Shown piece after piece: positions 19,986-28,044 of a stretch of 64,000 nt of DNA (positions within the stretch are counted from its first letter, which is position 1; each line of letters opens with the position of its first letter). Made by a program: the position numbers and the translations under genes. The notes beneath the pieces were generated by a model. The model did no database searches. It was not told where the DNA came from and was given only the letters and a program-made list of their open reading frames with translations. Source of the DNA: Bacillus australimaris (lineage in GTDB: Bacteria; Bacillota; Bacilli; Bacillales; Bacillaceae). Location: assembly GCF_001307105.1 (NCBI RefSeq), contig NZ_LGYN01000023.1, positions 372,001 to 436,000 on the forward strand. The letters are read 5' to 3'.

Positions 19986-20183
19986 TTAACAAGCGCGTGT
20001 ACAAGCAGTAGATGGACATGTATTAGTTGAAATAAACCCCGTAATAACTGAAACAACTACTGAAGGTGTTACTCCACCAGCAACATCATCATCAGTTAAT
20101 GCAATCATATCTGATTCTAAGTATTTTCCTAGCTCCAGTTCATTTTTTAAACCTTTTTTTGCTTTAGAGTTATTATCATTCAT
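19986..20183 (-). CDS. lanA2: Two-peptide lantibiotic beta precursor
   Basis: A 65-residue precursor. The leader contains ELELGKYLESDMIALTDDD and ends in AGG, a double-glycine site for LanT. The predicted 28-residue core starts VTPSVVVSV and ends ISTNTCPSTACTRAC, with Cys at core positions 19, 24 and 28, matching the three C-terminal rings of lacticin 3147 A2-type peptides. From memory the lacticin A2 core is TTPATPAISILSA followed by a similar tail, so the tail is conserved and the N-terminal part diverges. An AAAGAGGATAAT site precedes the ATG. With the alpha peptide it should act on membranes after lipid II binding. Confidence 0.92.
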   Translation of the reverse strand: MNDNNSKAKKGLKNELELGKYLESDMIALTDDDVAGGVTPSVVVSVITGFISTNTCPSTACTRAC

Positions 20184-20238
20184 TATATTATCCTCTTTTC
20201 ATATATTTTTGACTATTATCCTATAAAACCATTCTAAT

Positions 20239-20427
20239 TTATTTGCACCAAGACATGCATTCATGACTAATGGTACACCAACCACCATTATTTCCCCAGT
20301 AATCACTAAGTGAAAATGTATTTGTAGAACAAGCTCCAAATACATCATCATCAAATTCTTGATCTACTATTTCCTCAAACCATGTCACTTGTTCCTCTTT
20401 TTGTAATTTATTCACTTCGTTTTTCAT
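20239..20427 (-). CDS. lanA1: Two-peptide lantibiotic alpha precursor (lipid II-binding)
   Basis: A 62-residue precursor. The leader ends DQEFDDDVFGA, a GA cleavage site. The 30-residue core starts CSTNTFSLSDYWGNNGG and ends WCTISHECMSWCK, with Cys at 1, 19, 25 and 29. The CTxxxEC ring is the mersacidin-type lipid II-binding motif. Compared from memory with lacticin 3147 A1, 26 of 30 core residues appear identical (changes at 17, 21, 22 and 27). Ser7, which becomes D-alanine in lacticin A1, is kept. AAAAGGAG precedes the ATG. First gene of the biosynthetic operon. Confidence 0.94.
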   Translation of the reverse strand: MKNEVNKLQKEEQVTWFEEIVDQEFDDDVFGACSTNTFSLSDYWGNNGGWCTISHECMSWCK

Positions 20428-20478
20428 ATTATTTCTCCTTTTCTGTTTATTTTAAATTTTGTTGAAACATGATGTTAA

Positions 20479-20508
20479 TTTATACTATAACAGGTAAAAA
20501 TATCTAAA
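20479..20508 (-). promoter_or_regulatory. Candidate promoter of the lantibiotic biosynthesis operon
   Basis: On the minus strand TTTAGA (20508-20503), an 18-base spacer and TATAAA (20484-20479) lie about 50 bases before lanA1. The gap from 20428 to 20724 is very AT-rich and holds nothing else I can name; several other weak promoter-like pairs exist. Confidence 0.4.
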
Positions 20509-20724
20509 GCATGATATAATAGAATGGTATTTTGTGGGTATTTTTTCTTTTTTTACAAGTATGGGATTTGTCTATAATTCTAAAAAACTATCTGATACCA
20601 TCAAAAGATAACAGTTAGAACTTTTATAATATAGTAAAAAAAGACGTGGAAATTATATAAGACATTAGGATAAAACGGAGGGCAAGTCTTTAAATTCGAA
20701 ACAAAAGATTATTTCAGTATTCTA

Positions 20725-20753
20725 CAAAAAAAGAAGAGCACAAGCTGCTCTTC
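20725..20753 (-). terminator. Terminator of the immunity operon
   Basis: GAAGAGCA and TGCTCTTC form an 8-bp perfect stem with a 5-base loop; on the minus strand it is followed by seven T. It lies downstream of lanE and upstream of the lanA1 promoter, so the two blocks are separate transcripts, at least in part. Confidence 0.8.
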
Positions 20754-20817
20754 AACATATCAATATAATTATAGACTGTATATTAAGTATTAAGTTAATT
20801 TATTTTACAAATTAAAC

Positions 20818-21543
20818 TTATATTTCAATTTTCTTGCTTCTTTTTAGAACAAGTATAAAAAGTACAATTAAGGTAAGGAAGGCAATGAAGTACTGAAGAA
20901 GCGAAAGTGGATTTGAGCCAACCATAACCGGGTAGAAGTAGCCTGGGAAATTTTCAATTAAACCGTTGAAAAATTTGTTATTAGTACTATCTAAAATATT
21001 CGCCAAAATATTCGGAATGAAAAGTAACATTGCTGTTAAAATACTGTAAACTGCACCACTTCGAACACCATTTAATAATAAAATATATCCTAACAAGAAA
21101 TAAGTGAGAACTAGAAGTAAGGAATTAACAAAGAATCCCAGAAGGAAGGATAGCTTTAATTCACCAGGTACTCCAAGTTGTTGTGTAACTAGAAGTAAAC
21201 TTATCCCCAATACTACATACAATAGACTCACAATTAGTGCTATTACAACATTGGCTAATACATAGTTTGTTCTGTTTTGTTTTGAGTTATTTATCAATGA
21301 AATTGTCTTAGAAGAGTAGTCCCTATTTACAAAATAGAGTGGATGTAATACCGCTGCCAACATCCCCAACATACAATAAAAATTGGAGACATGTTTTATG
21401 GTAAATGGCGTATTAGCTGTTATGATAAAGTAACTCACGAGTACTGCTGGACCTAAAGCTCCTAACAATCCAACAGCCAAATAGCCTTTTTTAATTAGTT
21501 CTTTCAAGTTGTAATTAACATAACTTTTAATATTTAGTATCAC
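20818..21543 (-). CDS. lanE: Lantibiotic immunity ABC transporter permease
   Basis: An ABC-2-type permease of about 240 residues with six hydrophobic segments (for example YLAVGLLGALGPAVLVSYFI). A GTG at 21543 is eight bases from AAGGGG and overlaps the end of lanF; GTG or ATG codons at 21552 and 21549 are alternatives but sit on the ribosome binding site. With LanF it should form an exporter that removes lantibiotic from the membrane. In the lacticin 3147 system the pair is LtnF/LtnE. Substrate inferred from the neighbouring cluster. Confidence 0.75.
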   Translation of the reverse strand: MILNIKSYVNYNLKELIKKGYLAVGLLGALGPAVLVSYFIITANTPFTIKHVSNFYCMLGMLAAVLHPLYFVNRDYSSKTISLINNSKQNRTNYVLANVVIALIVSLLYVVLGISLLLVTQQLGVPGELKLSFLLGFFVNSLLLVLTYFLLGYILLLNGVRSGAVYSILTAMLLFIPNILANILDSTNNKFFNGLIENFPGYFYPVMVGSNPLSLLQYFIAFLTLIVLFILVLKRSKKIEI

Positions 21544-22396
21544 GATCATCACCCCTTAGTTTGTTCATATAAACATTGCGAAGTGTTTTTTTCTCAGAAG
21601 TAAAATCAGATAGTCTTATTCCATACATATTCAAGAATTTAAAAATGTCAGAATTCTCTGCTGTTGTTTCAATTTGAATGGTTCTGTCACTTGAATGAAT
21701 GATACTTCCAAACTCTTGATTCTCTGCAAATGTTGCTAAGTCAGTAGATTTATCAAAAACTAAATTAATAATATATTGACCCGTTTTATTAAATTGTTGT
21801 TCTCCAGAAATAGTTCCCTTTTCTAAAAACAACACTCGATCGCAGATGGCTTCGATGTCTTCTAGCTTATGGCTGGAAATTAAGAAGCCTATATTCCACT
21901 TATTAGCCATTTTTCTTAATTGTTGTAATACTTCGAGGGAAGTTTCTATATCCATACTATTTGTTGGCTCATCCAACACAACATACTTTGGTTTATTTAG
22001 TAAACTTAAAACAATTCCTAATTTTTGACGCATTCCTAAAGAATATTCTTTCACTTTTTTATTCAATACATCAGCTAGTTGGAGTCCCTTAAGAAGCTCA
22101 TCGTATTCATTAAGTTCAAACTTCCTCCCATATATTTCTGAGAAATAGGCTAAGTGTGCTAAGCCAGTCTTATTACTATATAATTTCGGTTCCTCAATTA
22201 AGTATCCCACATGATTATTTTCTTCAATGGATCCACCAAATGTTTGAATTGTTTGAGCAACTATCTTCATAAGAGTACTTTTTCCAGCACCGTTACTTCC
22301 AATCAAACCAATTATTTCTCCTTGTTGAAAATCAAAAGATATTCCATTTAAAACTGTAATACTATTATATTTTTTCGAAATCTCTTTTATTTGCAT
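21527..22396 (-). CDS. lanF: Lantibiotic immunity ABC transporter ATPase
   Basis: A 289-residue ABC ATPase. Walker A is GSNGAGKSTLMK, the signature is YSLGMRQKLG and Walker B is YVVLDEPTNSMD. The ATG at 22396 follows GGAGGG by seven bases; a TTG at 22411 gives a longer reading. It lies between a small membrane protein and the permease, as ltnF does in ltnRIFE. The C-terminal part after the switch histidine is about 80 residues and of unknown role. The pair confers self-protection in related systems; that role here is inferred from context. Confidence 0.82.
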   Translation of the reverse strand: MQIKEISKKYNSITVLNGISFDFQQGEIIGLIGSNGAGKSTLMKIVAQTIQTFGGSIEENNHVGYLIEEPKLYSNKTGLAHLAYFSEIYGRKFELNEYDELLKGLQLADVLNKKVKEYSLGMRQKLGIVLSLLNKPKYVVLDEPTNSMDIETSLEVLQQLRKMANKWNIGFLISSHKLEDIEAICDRVLFLEKGTISGEQQFNKTGQYIINLVFDKSTDLATFAENQEFGSIIHSSDRTIQIETTAENSDIFKFLNMYGIRLSDFTSEKKTLRNVYMNKLRGDDRDTKY

Positions 22397-22419
22397 TCCC
22401 CAACCCTCCAACTTAATCT

Positions 22420-22764
22420 TTATTTAAAATCTCTCTTATATCGAACAGCTAGATATACTCCTGAAGCGAGAGTTGCAATAGAATATTTAAATAAAAAGAA
22501 AATTTGCCACATATATTCCTTTGGAAAAATCACGTCACATAAAATTACTACGAATAACATGTAGAGGCAACTTTTTAAAGTGATTTGATTTGTCCTCTCA
22601 TCACTCTTCCCAATTCGTTTAAGGAATACAATTGTTAAAATCAATCCCACTAAAAGCATGGCAAATCCAATACCAAGAAGCATGTTCCAATTATCAGTTG
22701 ATGTCTCCACCCAGGTTTTTAAAGGATAAAAGATTGTATTTGTAAGATCTCCCTTATTTTTCAT
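22420..22764 (-). CDS. Small three-helix membrane protein, likely lantibiotic immunity protein
   Basis: 114 residues with three hydrophobic segments (LLGIGFAMLLVGLILTIVFL; SCLYMLFVVILCDVIF; a C-terminal one around SIATLASGVYLAV) and a conserved-looking DERTNQITLKS between the first two. The ATG at 22764 is spaced from AAAGGAA; another at 22773 sits on that site. It overlaps the end of the regulator gene. Position and size match LtnI, the dedicated immunity protein of lacticin 3147, in an R-I-F-E order. I rely on position and topology, not on recognised sequence identity. Confidence 0.65.
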   Translation of the reverse strand: MKNKGDLTNTIFYPLKTWVETSTDNWNMLLGIGFAMLLVGLILTIVFLKRIGKSDERTNQITLKSCLYMLFVVILCDVIFPKEYMWQIFFLFKYSIATLASGVYLAVRYKRDFK

Positions 22765-22993
22765 TCTTCTCATTTCCTTTCACATAAGTAAAAATATCGT
22801 TAACATCAACTTTGAAGAAATTCGCAATACGAAATGCTAACAATAAGGTAGGAACATAATTTCCTTTTTCCATTACGAAAATGGTTTGTTTAGAAACACC
22901 GACTTTCTCAGCAAGCTCTTGCTGAGACATTCTGGAAAGCACCCGATACTCATAAACCTTATTAGATATTGAATCACCAAAATCTCCCTTCAT
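22754..22993 (-). CDS. Cro/CI-type regulator of lantibiotic immunity genes
   Basis: A 79-residue helix-turn-helix protein of the PBSX/Cro-CI type: SRMSQQELAEKVGVSKQTIF covers the motif, followed by NYVPTLLLAFRIANFFKV and DVNDIF. An AGAGG site is eight bases before the ATG at 22993; codons at 22999 and 23002 are alternatives. It is first in the R-I-F-E order, like LtnR, which represses its own immunity operon in lacticin 3147. Autorepression here is inferred. Confidence 0.75.
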   Translation of the reverse strand: MKGDFGDSISNKVYEYRVLSRMSQQELAEKVGVSKQTIFVMEKGNYVPTLLLAFRIANFFKVDVNDIFTYVKGNEKNEK

Positions 22994-23013
22994 TTCCATC
23001 ACCTCTTAAAAAA

Positions 23014-23042
23014 ATTATAAACTGTTTTTTTATAAAAGTAAA
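23014..23042 (-). promoter_or_regulatory. Promoter of the regulator-immunity operon
   Basis: On the minus strand TTTACT (23042-23037), a 17-base spacer and TATAAT (23019-23014) lie about 20 bases before the regulator start. Overlapping AGTTTACTTTACTT and AAACAGTTTAT repeats could be an operator for the encoded regulator. Confidence 0.6.
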
Positions 23043-23140
23043 GTAAACTTATATAAAATAATAATATACTTTTTAAATAGAGGTTACTTTGAGGTGAACT
23101 TCCCGATCTTTAGGGAAACTCACTTCATCTCAATCGGGGT

Positions 23141-23254
23141 TCAAACACTGTTTTTCACAGGGTCATCAACTTTGATATTGTATATACCTGCTTTTAATTG
23201 TTTGATCGATGTTACATCTTTAAAGGCTTGCCAATGATATTGTTCACCTGTATG
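23141..23254 (-). pseudogene. Unidentified gene remnant (3' end only)
   Basis: Thirty-seven codons are open to a TGA at 23141, reading HTGEQYHWQAFKDVTSIKQL and ending KVDDPVKNSV. They look like coding sequence but have no start codon, with a stop just upstream. It looks like the tail of a lost gene. The family is not recognised. The block from 23043 to 23554 otherwise has only another fragment and a terminator. Confidence 0.3.
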
Positions 23255-23325
23255 TTACCTCTCTAGTTGAAGACTCGAAAAAAAATATGAAAACCCTCAA
23301 GTAAGCAATGATGAAAGGAGAAACA

Positions 23326-23422
23326 ATGAAAAAGATTACTTTTTTACTGAACTATTCAATTACAAGAAGATTTAACTGCTTTTAAAGATTATCATGAAAA
23401 GGAAATGGTCATTTTAGACTAA
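23326..23422 (+). pseudogene. Possible frameshifted small gene
   Basis: An ATG at 23326 with a strong AAAGGAG site opens MKKITFLLNYS and stops after 19 codons. A second frame then reads EDLTAFKDYHEKEMVILD to a TAA at 23420. This could be a decayed short gene with one or more frameshifts; it may also be chance. Confidence 0.25.
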
Positions 23423-23510
23423 TTAAACAACGTGATTTGGCTGGACGAAAACATCGATCTGAAAATTAAACGTACTTGAGATTGTGTCATTATTATTAAT
23501 ACTAAAAATA

Positions 23511-23540
23511 AAAAGCAAAGGATATATCCCTCTGCTTTTA
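23511..23540. terminator. Terminator downstream of the MBL-fold hydrolase
   Basis: AAAAGCA and TGCTTTT close an outer stem with an inner AGG / CCT pairing around ATATAT. It lies just past the stop codon at 23555 and is roughly symmetric. Confidence 0.6.
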
Positions 23541-23554
23541 GCAACTTGATTTAC

Positions 23555-24403
23555 TTAATAACCATTTACAAAATAAGCGATCGTCTCTAACTCATCTTCT
23601 TTCAGTTCTCTGTTCACATATACTTGATATTCACTCACGATTCTCTGCTGATCTCCACCACATAGATCCGTGAATTTCGCAATCATCCTAAGCTTGTCTG
23701 TTTCCTGACGAAACTCCTCTTTTGTCCACGGTCTTTGGTGTGAAGGAATATACGTATCGGCATCAAAAGCTTCTAACTTATCTAAAAGACGTAATATTTC
23801 TTTCACCGTATAATGAACTTTTTCGGCATACATTTTCGGATAAATGCAATCACCAAGAAAAAGGATTTTCTCTTCTTTCACATACACGATCACTGAATCT
23901 GCCGCATGATCGCCTCCAACATGTTGCACGATGCAAGTGACCCCGCCAAGATCAATCTCTATCCGACGGTCAAACGTGACATCTGGTAAAACCACTTGAA
24001 TATCTCGATGATCCTGATATTCTTCCTTAATGGCCTTCGCGCAAAACTCAATCTCCGTTCCTTCCCTCACCCGCTCATCAATCGCCTGATCTGACCAAGA
24101 AAACGGCAGAAGCTTCTCCATTTCCTTTCTGGTCTTTGCAGAAGCAATTGAAACTGAATCAGGCAGCGCTGGCAAACCAAAAATATGATCCCAATGCCAA
24201 TGCGTGAGAACAACCATATCGGGCGTGGCGTTCTCGAGTTTTAAGGTTTCTTTGATAAAGTATTTGGCATGATCTTCTGAGTTACCGGCATCGATCATTA
24301 ATGTTTTGTTACTGCCTACGACCATGCCTAGGATGGGGCGGTCGGTGAGTGATACTGGTGTGATGTAGGAGAAGGTTTGGCCTATTTTTTTAATTGTGTG
24401 CAT
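23555..24403 (-). CDS. MBL-fold metallo-hydrolase
   Basis: A 282-residue metallo-beta-lactamase-fold protein. The metal-binding motif is THWHWDH (His68, His70, Asp72, His73), with further ligands in QHVGGDHAADS and LFLGDCIYPKM. The C-terminal 60 residues form a helical extension. The class includes glyoxalase II-like thioesterases, lactonases and other hydrolases; the substrate cannot be told. It stands alone between debris and the helicase gene, on the same strand as both, with its own terminator. Confidence 0.8.
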   Translation of the reverse strand: MHTIKKIGQTFSYITPVSLTDRPILGMVVGSNKTLMIDAGNSEDHAKYFIKETLKLENATPDMVVLTHWHWDHIFGLPALPDSVSIASAKTRKEMEKLLPFSWSDQAIDERVREGTEIEFCAKAIKEEYQDHRDIQVVLPDVTFDRRIEIDLGGVTCIVQHVGGDHAADSVIVYVKEEKILFLGDCIYPKMYAEKVHYTVKEILRLLDKLEAFDADTYIPSHQRPWTKEEFRQETDKLRMIAKFTDLCGGDQQRIVSEYQVYVNRELKEDELETIAYFVNGY

Positions 24404-24494
24404 GGTGTGCCTGCTTTCTTAGATTGTATATTGAAGTACTACTTACGCAGCTGGGTTACAAGCCAGTTGTACGTATATGTTATATGTTTGAAAT

Positions 24495-27400
24495 TCACTT
24501 ATTATTATAGTCATTAATAATTGAAATAGTCTTGTTTGCAACGTCACTTCCAAGAGATGCATACAATTTCTTATCACCAATAATATAAAATTCTTCTTTA
24601 GCACGAGTGGCCGCAACATTCATTATATTGGGGTCGGAAACAGCCCATTTTGCTGCTCCACTGCTATTTGAATCTGCTCCTAGGACAAAATAGACAATTT
24701 TCGCTTCTCTTCCTTGAAAAGTATGAACAGTACCTACATTTATCGGTTTACCTTCTTTTCGTTTAGTAAAGCGAATTTCATCTAAAACTCGCGCAATTTG
24801 ATATGCAACATTTCTAAAAGGAGATATTACATAGATATCATCAGCTAAATCTGTATTTGCTTGTAATCGCTCAGTAATTTGTTTTTTCAGTAACTCAGCT
24901 TGTTCTTTAACATATTTGTCATTCGCCTTTCCAACAGAATGAAGCCACTCTGAAGTCCCTTGCACCTCATCTTCGTTTTTACCTTGTACCATTAAACCAT
25001 CATATGATATTTCATTAGAAATCGTGAACATCGGATAGTTTGAACGTCTATGTACCCACAGTGGAATACCAACCCATTCTTCTTCGTTTTTTTGGAAACC
25101 ATACTGACTAGTATCGTCTACTATTGTTTGAGTGGATGCATCAGCAGAGACAAACTTTTCGTCTACATTATAGTGTCTTCCAATCAAAGTTAAAACATTT
25201 GGATCTAAAGTTAATACTGGCTTTATTTGTGAGGGATCCCCAACAACCATTACTTTTTTACTTCTAACAATGGCGCCAACACTTGCCTGTGGTAATGCTT
25301 GACCAGCCTCGTCAATGAATAAGTTGCCTATTGAATTTTCCTTGAGGTTTTTAAACATTCGACCAAAACTTGCAAAAGTAGTGCTGATAACTGGCACAGC
25401 GAAATTGATCCATTGCCATGCTTCTGAAATTAACTCATGGCCATTTTCTTTCGCAATGTAATTTGATTGTTTATTCCAGATAATCCTTGCAGCTTTTAAA
25501 TTCCTTACGTTCTCATTGAGGAATTGCTTTCTAACTTTTAAAGCCGAAATAAATAATTCTGATTGTAAAATACGAAACTCCTTTGTAAACCAAGGATTAG
25601 ACTTTTGAAGTTCTTCGTATGATAGAGAAAAATCTATTTCCTTAATTTCACTTTGTGATTTGAACTTTTCAAATGCATCAATTTCTTTTTTCATTTTTTC
25701 CAGATCATTGTTCTTAGCACTCACCCATCGTTCAAAGATAGATTTTCTTTCCTCCATTTGTTTTTGAGTATACTCTTTTTTAACACCATTTTTCTCTAGA
25801 TCATTTTCAAGCTGTCTATAATTATTTGAAAGTGTTGTTTTTTGTTGAGTTAGATCATTTAAGTGTTCATTCACCTTGTTTAGATTATTGAAATAATTTT
25901 CAACTTTAGACTTATTAAATATTTTCTGAAACCATAAAAAACTCGGTTTTTGTGAAGTAAGAACATGATAATTTCGTTCAGCTTGTACTTCTTCTCTTGA
26001 TAAATTTTCTAGTTCAACAGAAACATTAGATAAAGCTTTTTGAAATTTTAATCCCTCTTCTCTAAGTCTCACTAATTCTGCTTTTGCTTCTTTTTCATTA
26101 CTAGTCAAAACTTTATGTTTTTCTTTTTTCTCATTTTCAAATTCTTTAACTTGATTTATATAATTGATATTTAGTTTTCGTACTTTATATAATTTTTGGC
26201 TATATTTTTCTACTTTGTCTCTTTCAACTTTTAATTTATTATAAAGCCGTTTGAATTCCTGATATACTCCAGTTTTAGATTGATAATCTTCCTCTAAATC
26301 TTTTTCAATTGCCTCTATATTGAGAAGCAATTTATTGATGTTGATTGAATTTCCACCTTCTAATGAAAAAACACCCCAATTTTTATCATTGAGCAGTTCA
26401 CTTATAATGTATCGATCTTTCCCAAATCCTTCTCCTGTTAGTTGAGAATTAGAAATATCTTTGAAATAATTTGCTTTCTCTAATTGATCTTGAAAACATT
26501 TTGGAATCTCTTCTTTCACCGGTAATTCATTAACGATATTTTGAACTGCTCCATTATTTGAACTTGCCACAATAATATTTTTATCAGAAATAGATCGTGG
26601 TAAAACGCCCAGTTTAGCATTTTGCCAATAGGTCAGACTGCCTTGAATCACTTTATTAGAAAGATTTGAAATAGCTAGTGCCTGTTGTACGACTAAATCA
26701 GCAAAAATATCCTTCAACAATGTTGTCTTGCCTGTTCCTGGTGGGCCGTTAATACTTCGGATATCGTTTTTGTCGTTTAAAGCTAAATTGACAGCTGCTT
26801 GTTGCATAAAATAAAGTGCATAATCAGGGTTTGATGGAAAACGTCCTAACGGATAATATTTTGGTTTTAAAGCAATTTCCTCAAAAATATATGCGTTAAA
26901 ATGTTCAGACTCTTTATGACTGTCTAGATTTCTCCTATTTCCAGTAAACCCGTTAAAATATCTGTTTATATTTTCAGTATCAATTAACTTTGCCATTTTT
27001 AAATCTTCAATAAAGAAAGAATGTAGATTAATATCCTCATTATCCAGATGTCGTATGAATTTATAGCGGAAATTATCTACTGACACATGATACTTTTGTA
27101 TAAGTTCAGAGAACACATTATGAAAACCCTCTTCAAATTTTCGATCTAATTCTTCTCTAAATAAAGTTTCAACTTTTAAAAAATCATCAGGTAAATGGCC
27201 ATGCTCACGGATATACCCACTCATTGTTAAAAACAATTTATCAGCTACCAGGTTGAGTTGATGATCAAAATATAAAGCGAAAGTAAATTTTTCCGAATGA
27301 TTGATTTCCTCATAATTTTTCTCAATATTATATTTTTCTCTCAAAATATCAACAACTTCTTGGAAATTGAAAATACCAAAGTAAAATACGATTCCAGACT

Positions 27401-27587
27401 TTTTAAAGGCTTTATCTGACATATTATTTTGTTGTTTTTGATGAGATAAAAAATTCATAAAGAATTGTTGCCAATCTTTTTCAATACGATGAAGTGTCTT
27501 TAATAATTTGCCACTTTTATTAATTGAACCTTCTGATAACTGCTCTATTGTAATCCATGCATTTAGAATATCTTCTTTTTTATTCAT
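24495..27587 (-). CDS. Superfamily 1 DNA/RNA helicase-like ATPase
   Basis: A 1030-residue protein; ACAGGAGA before 27587 sets the start over an earlier ATG at 27611. After a 270-residue N-terminal region comes Walker A NGPPGTGKTTLL (about residue 279), a long charged coiled-coil insertion (about 420-660), then LFIDEAGQALPQAS (motif II) with GDPSQIKPV (motif III), and the C-terminal GTVHTFQGREAKIVYF and NVAATRAKEEFYIIGD. This is the DNA2/NAM7-like SF1 layout. Large SF1 proteins with coiled-coil insertions are common in phage-defence islands; this one lies near an AIPR gene. A defence role is inferred from context only; a housekeeping role is possible. Confidence 0.8.
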   Translation of the reverse strand: MNKKEDILNAWITIEQLSEGSINKSGKLLKTLHRIEKDWQQFFMNFLSHQKQQNNMSDKAFKKSGIVFYFGIFNFQEVVDILREKYNIEKNYEEINHSEKFTFALYFDHQLNLVADKLFLTMSGYIREHGHLPDDFLKVETLFREELDRKFEEGFHNVFSELIQKYHVSVDNFRYKFIRHLDNEDINLHSFFIEDLKMAKLIDTENINRYFNGFTGNRRNLDSHKESEHFNAYIFEEIALKPKYYPLGRFPSNPDYALYFMQQAAVNLALNDKNDIRSINGPPGTGKTTLLKDIFADLVVQQALAISNLSNKVIQGSLTYWQNAKLGVLPRSISDKNIIVASSNNGAVQNIVNELPVKEEIPKCFQDQLEKANYFKDISNSQLTGEGFGKDRYIISELLNDKNWGVFSLEGGNSININKLLLNIEAIEKDLEEDYQSKTGVYQEFKRLYNKLKVERDKVEKYSQKLYKVRKLNINYINQVKEFENEKKEKHKVLTSNEKEAKAELVRLREEGLKFQKALSNVSVELENLSREEVQAERNYHVLTSQKPSFLWFQKIFNKSKVENYFNNLNKVNEHLNDLTQQKTTLSNNYRQLENDLEKNGVKKEYTQKQMEERKSIFERWVSAKNNDLEKMKKEIDAFEKFKSQSEIKEIDFSLSYEELQKSNPWFTKEFRILQSELFISALKVRKQFLNENVRNLKAARIIWNKQSNYIAKENGHELISEAWQWINFAVPVISTTFASFGRMFKNLKENSIGNLFIDEAGQALPQASVGAIVRSKKVMVVGDPSQIKPVLTLDPNVLTLIGRHYNVDEKFVSADASTQTIVDDTSQYGFQKNEEEWVGIPLWVHRRSNYPMFTISNEISYDGLMVQGKNEDEVQGTSEWLHSVGKANDKYVKEQAELLKKQITERLQANTDLADDIYVISPFRNVAYQIARVLDEIRFTKRKEGKPINVGTVHTFQGREAKIVYFVLGADSNSSGAAKWAVSDPNIMNVAATRAKEEFYIIGDKKLYASLGSDVANKTISIINDYNNK

Positions 27588-27930
27588 GCTATATCTCCTG
27601 TTATCGAGCATATTTAATTAACGACAATTATACTTTTGTATAATCTTTGAGTCTTTAATATTAAATAATAACATACTTTTCCAGTACTACTCAATTGATT
27701 GTTTAATCGAATCGTAAATGGCAAATGCCTCTAAAGTACTTTAGATCTTTGTGAATTTGCAATAGGAGATAATTAAAGAGACACTTACACTAGGAATGGG
27801 AATTGAGATACTTGAACATGAAATTAATAATCATCAGTACCTTAATGAAGAGACTTCACTAAATATATTTTAAATTAAGAGATCCTTTTATAGTTACATT
27901 TCCTCTGTAAACATTAGATTATTACATTTC

Positions 27931-27972
27931 TAATAAAAAATAAAGCGTCATTCAATAGAATTGAATGACGCT
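27931..27972 (-). terminator. Strong terminator upstream of the helicase gene
   Basis: AGCGTCATTCAAT and ATTGAATGACGCT form a perfect 13-bp stem with a 3-base loop. On the minus strand it is followed by TTTATTTTTTA. It separates the helicase gene from upstream minus-strand transcription and gives the small ORF at 28045 its own end. The region 27588-27930 holds only AT-rich DNA with a short possible gene tail on the plus strand. Confidence 0.8.
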
Positions 27973-28044
27973 CATTTATGCTATTTATTATCTAATTCTT
28001 TTATCATTTTTTTGAGTTGTTAATCCATCTATTACAATTAGGAC

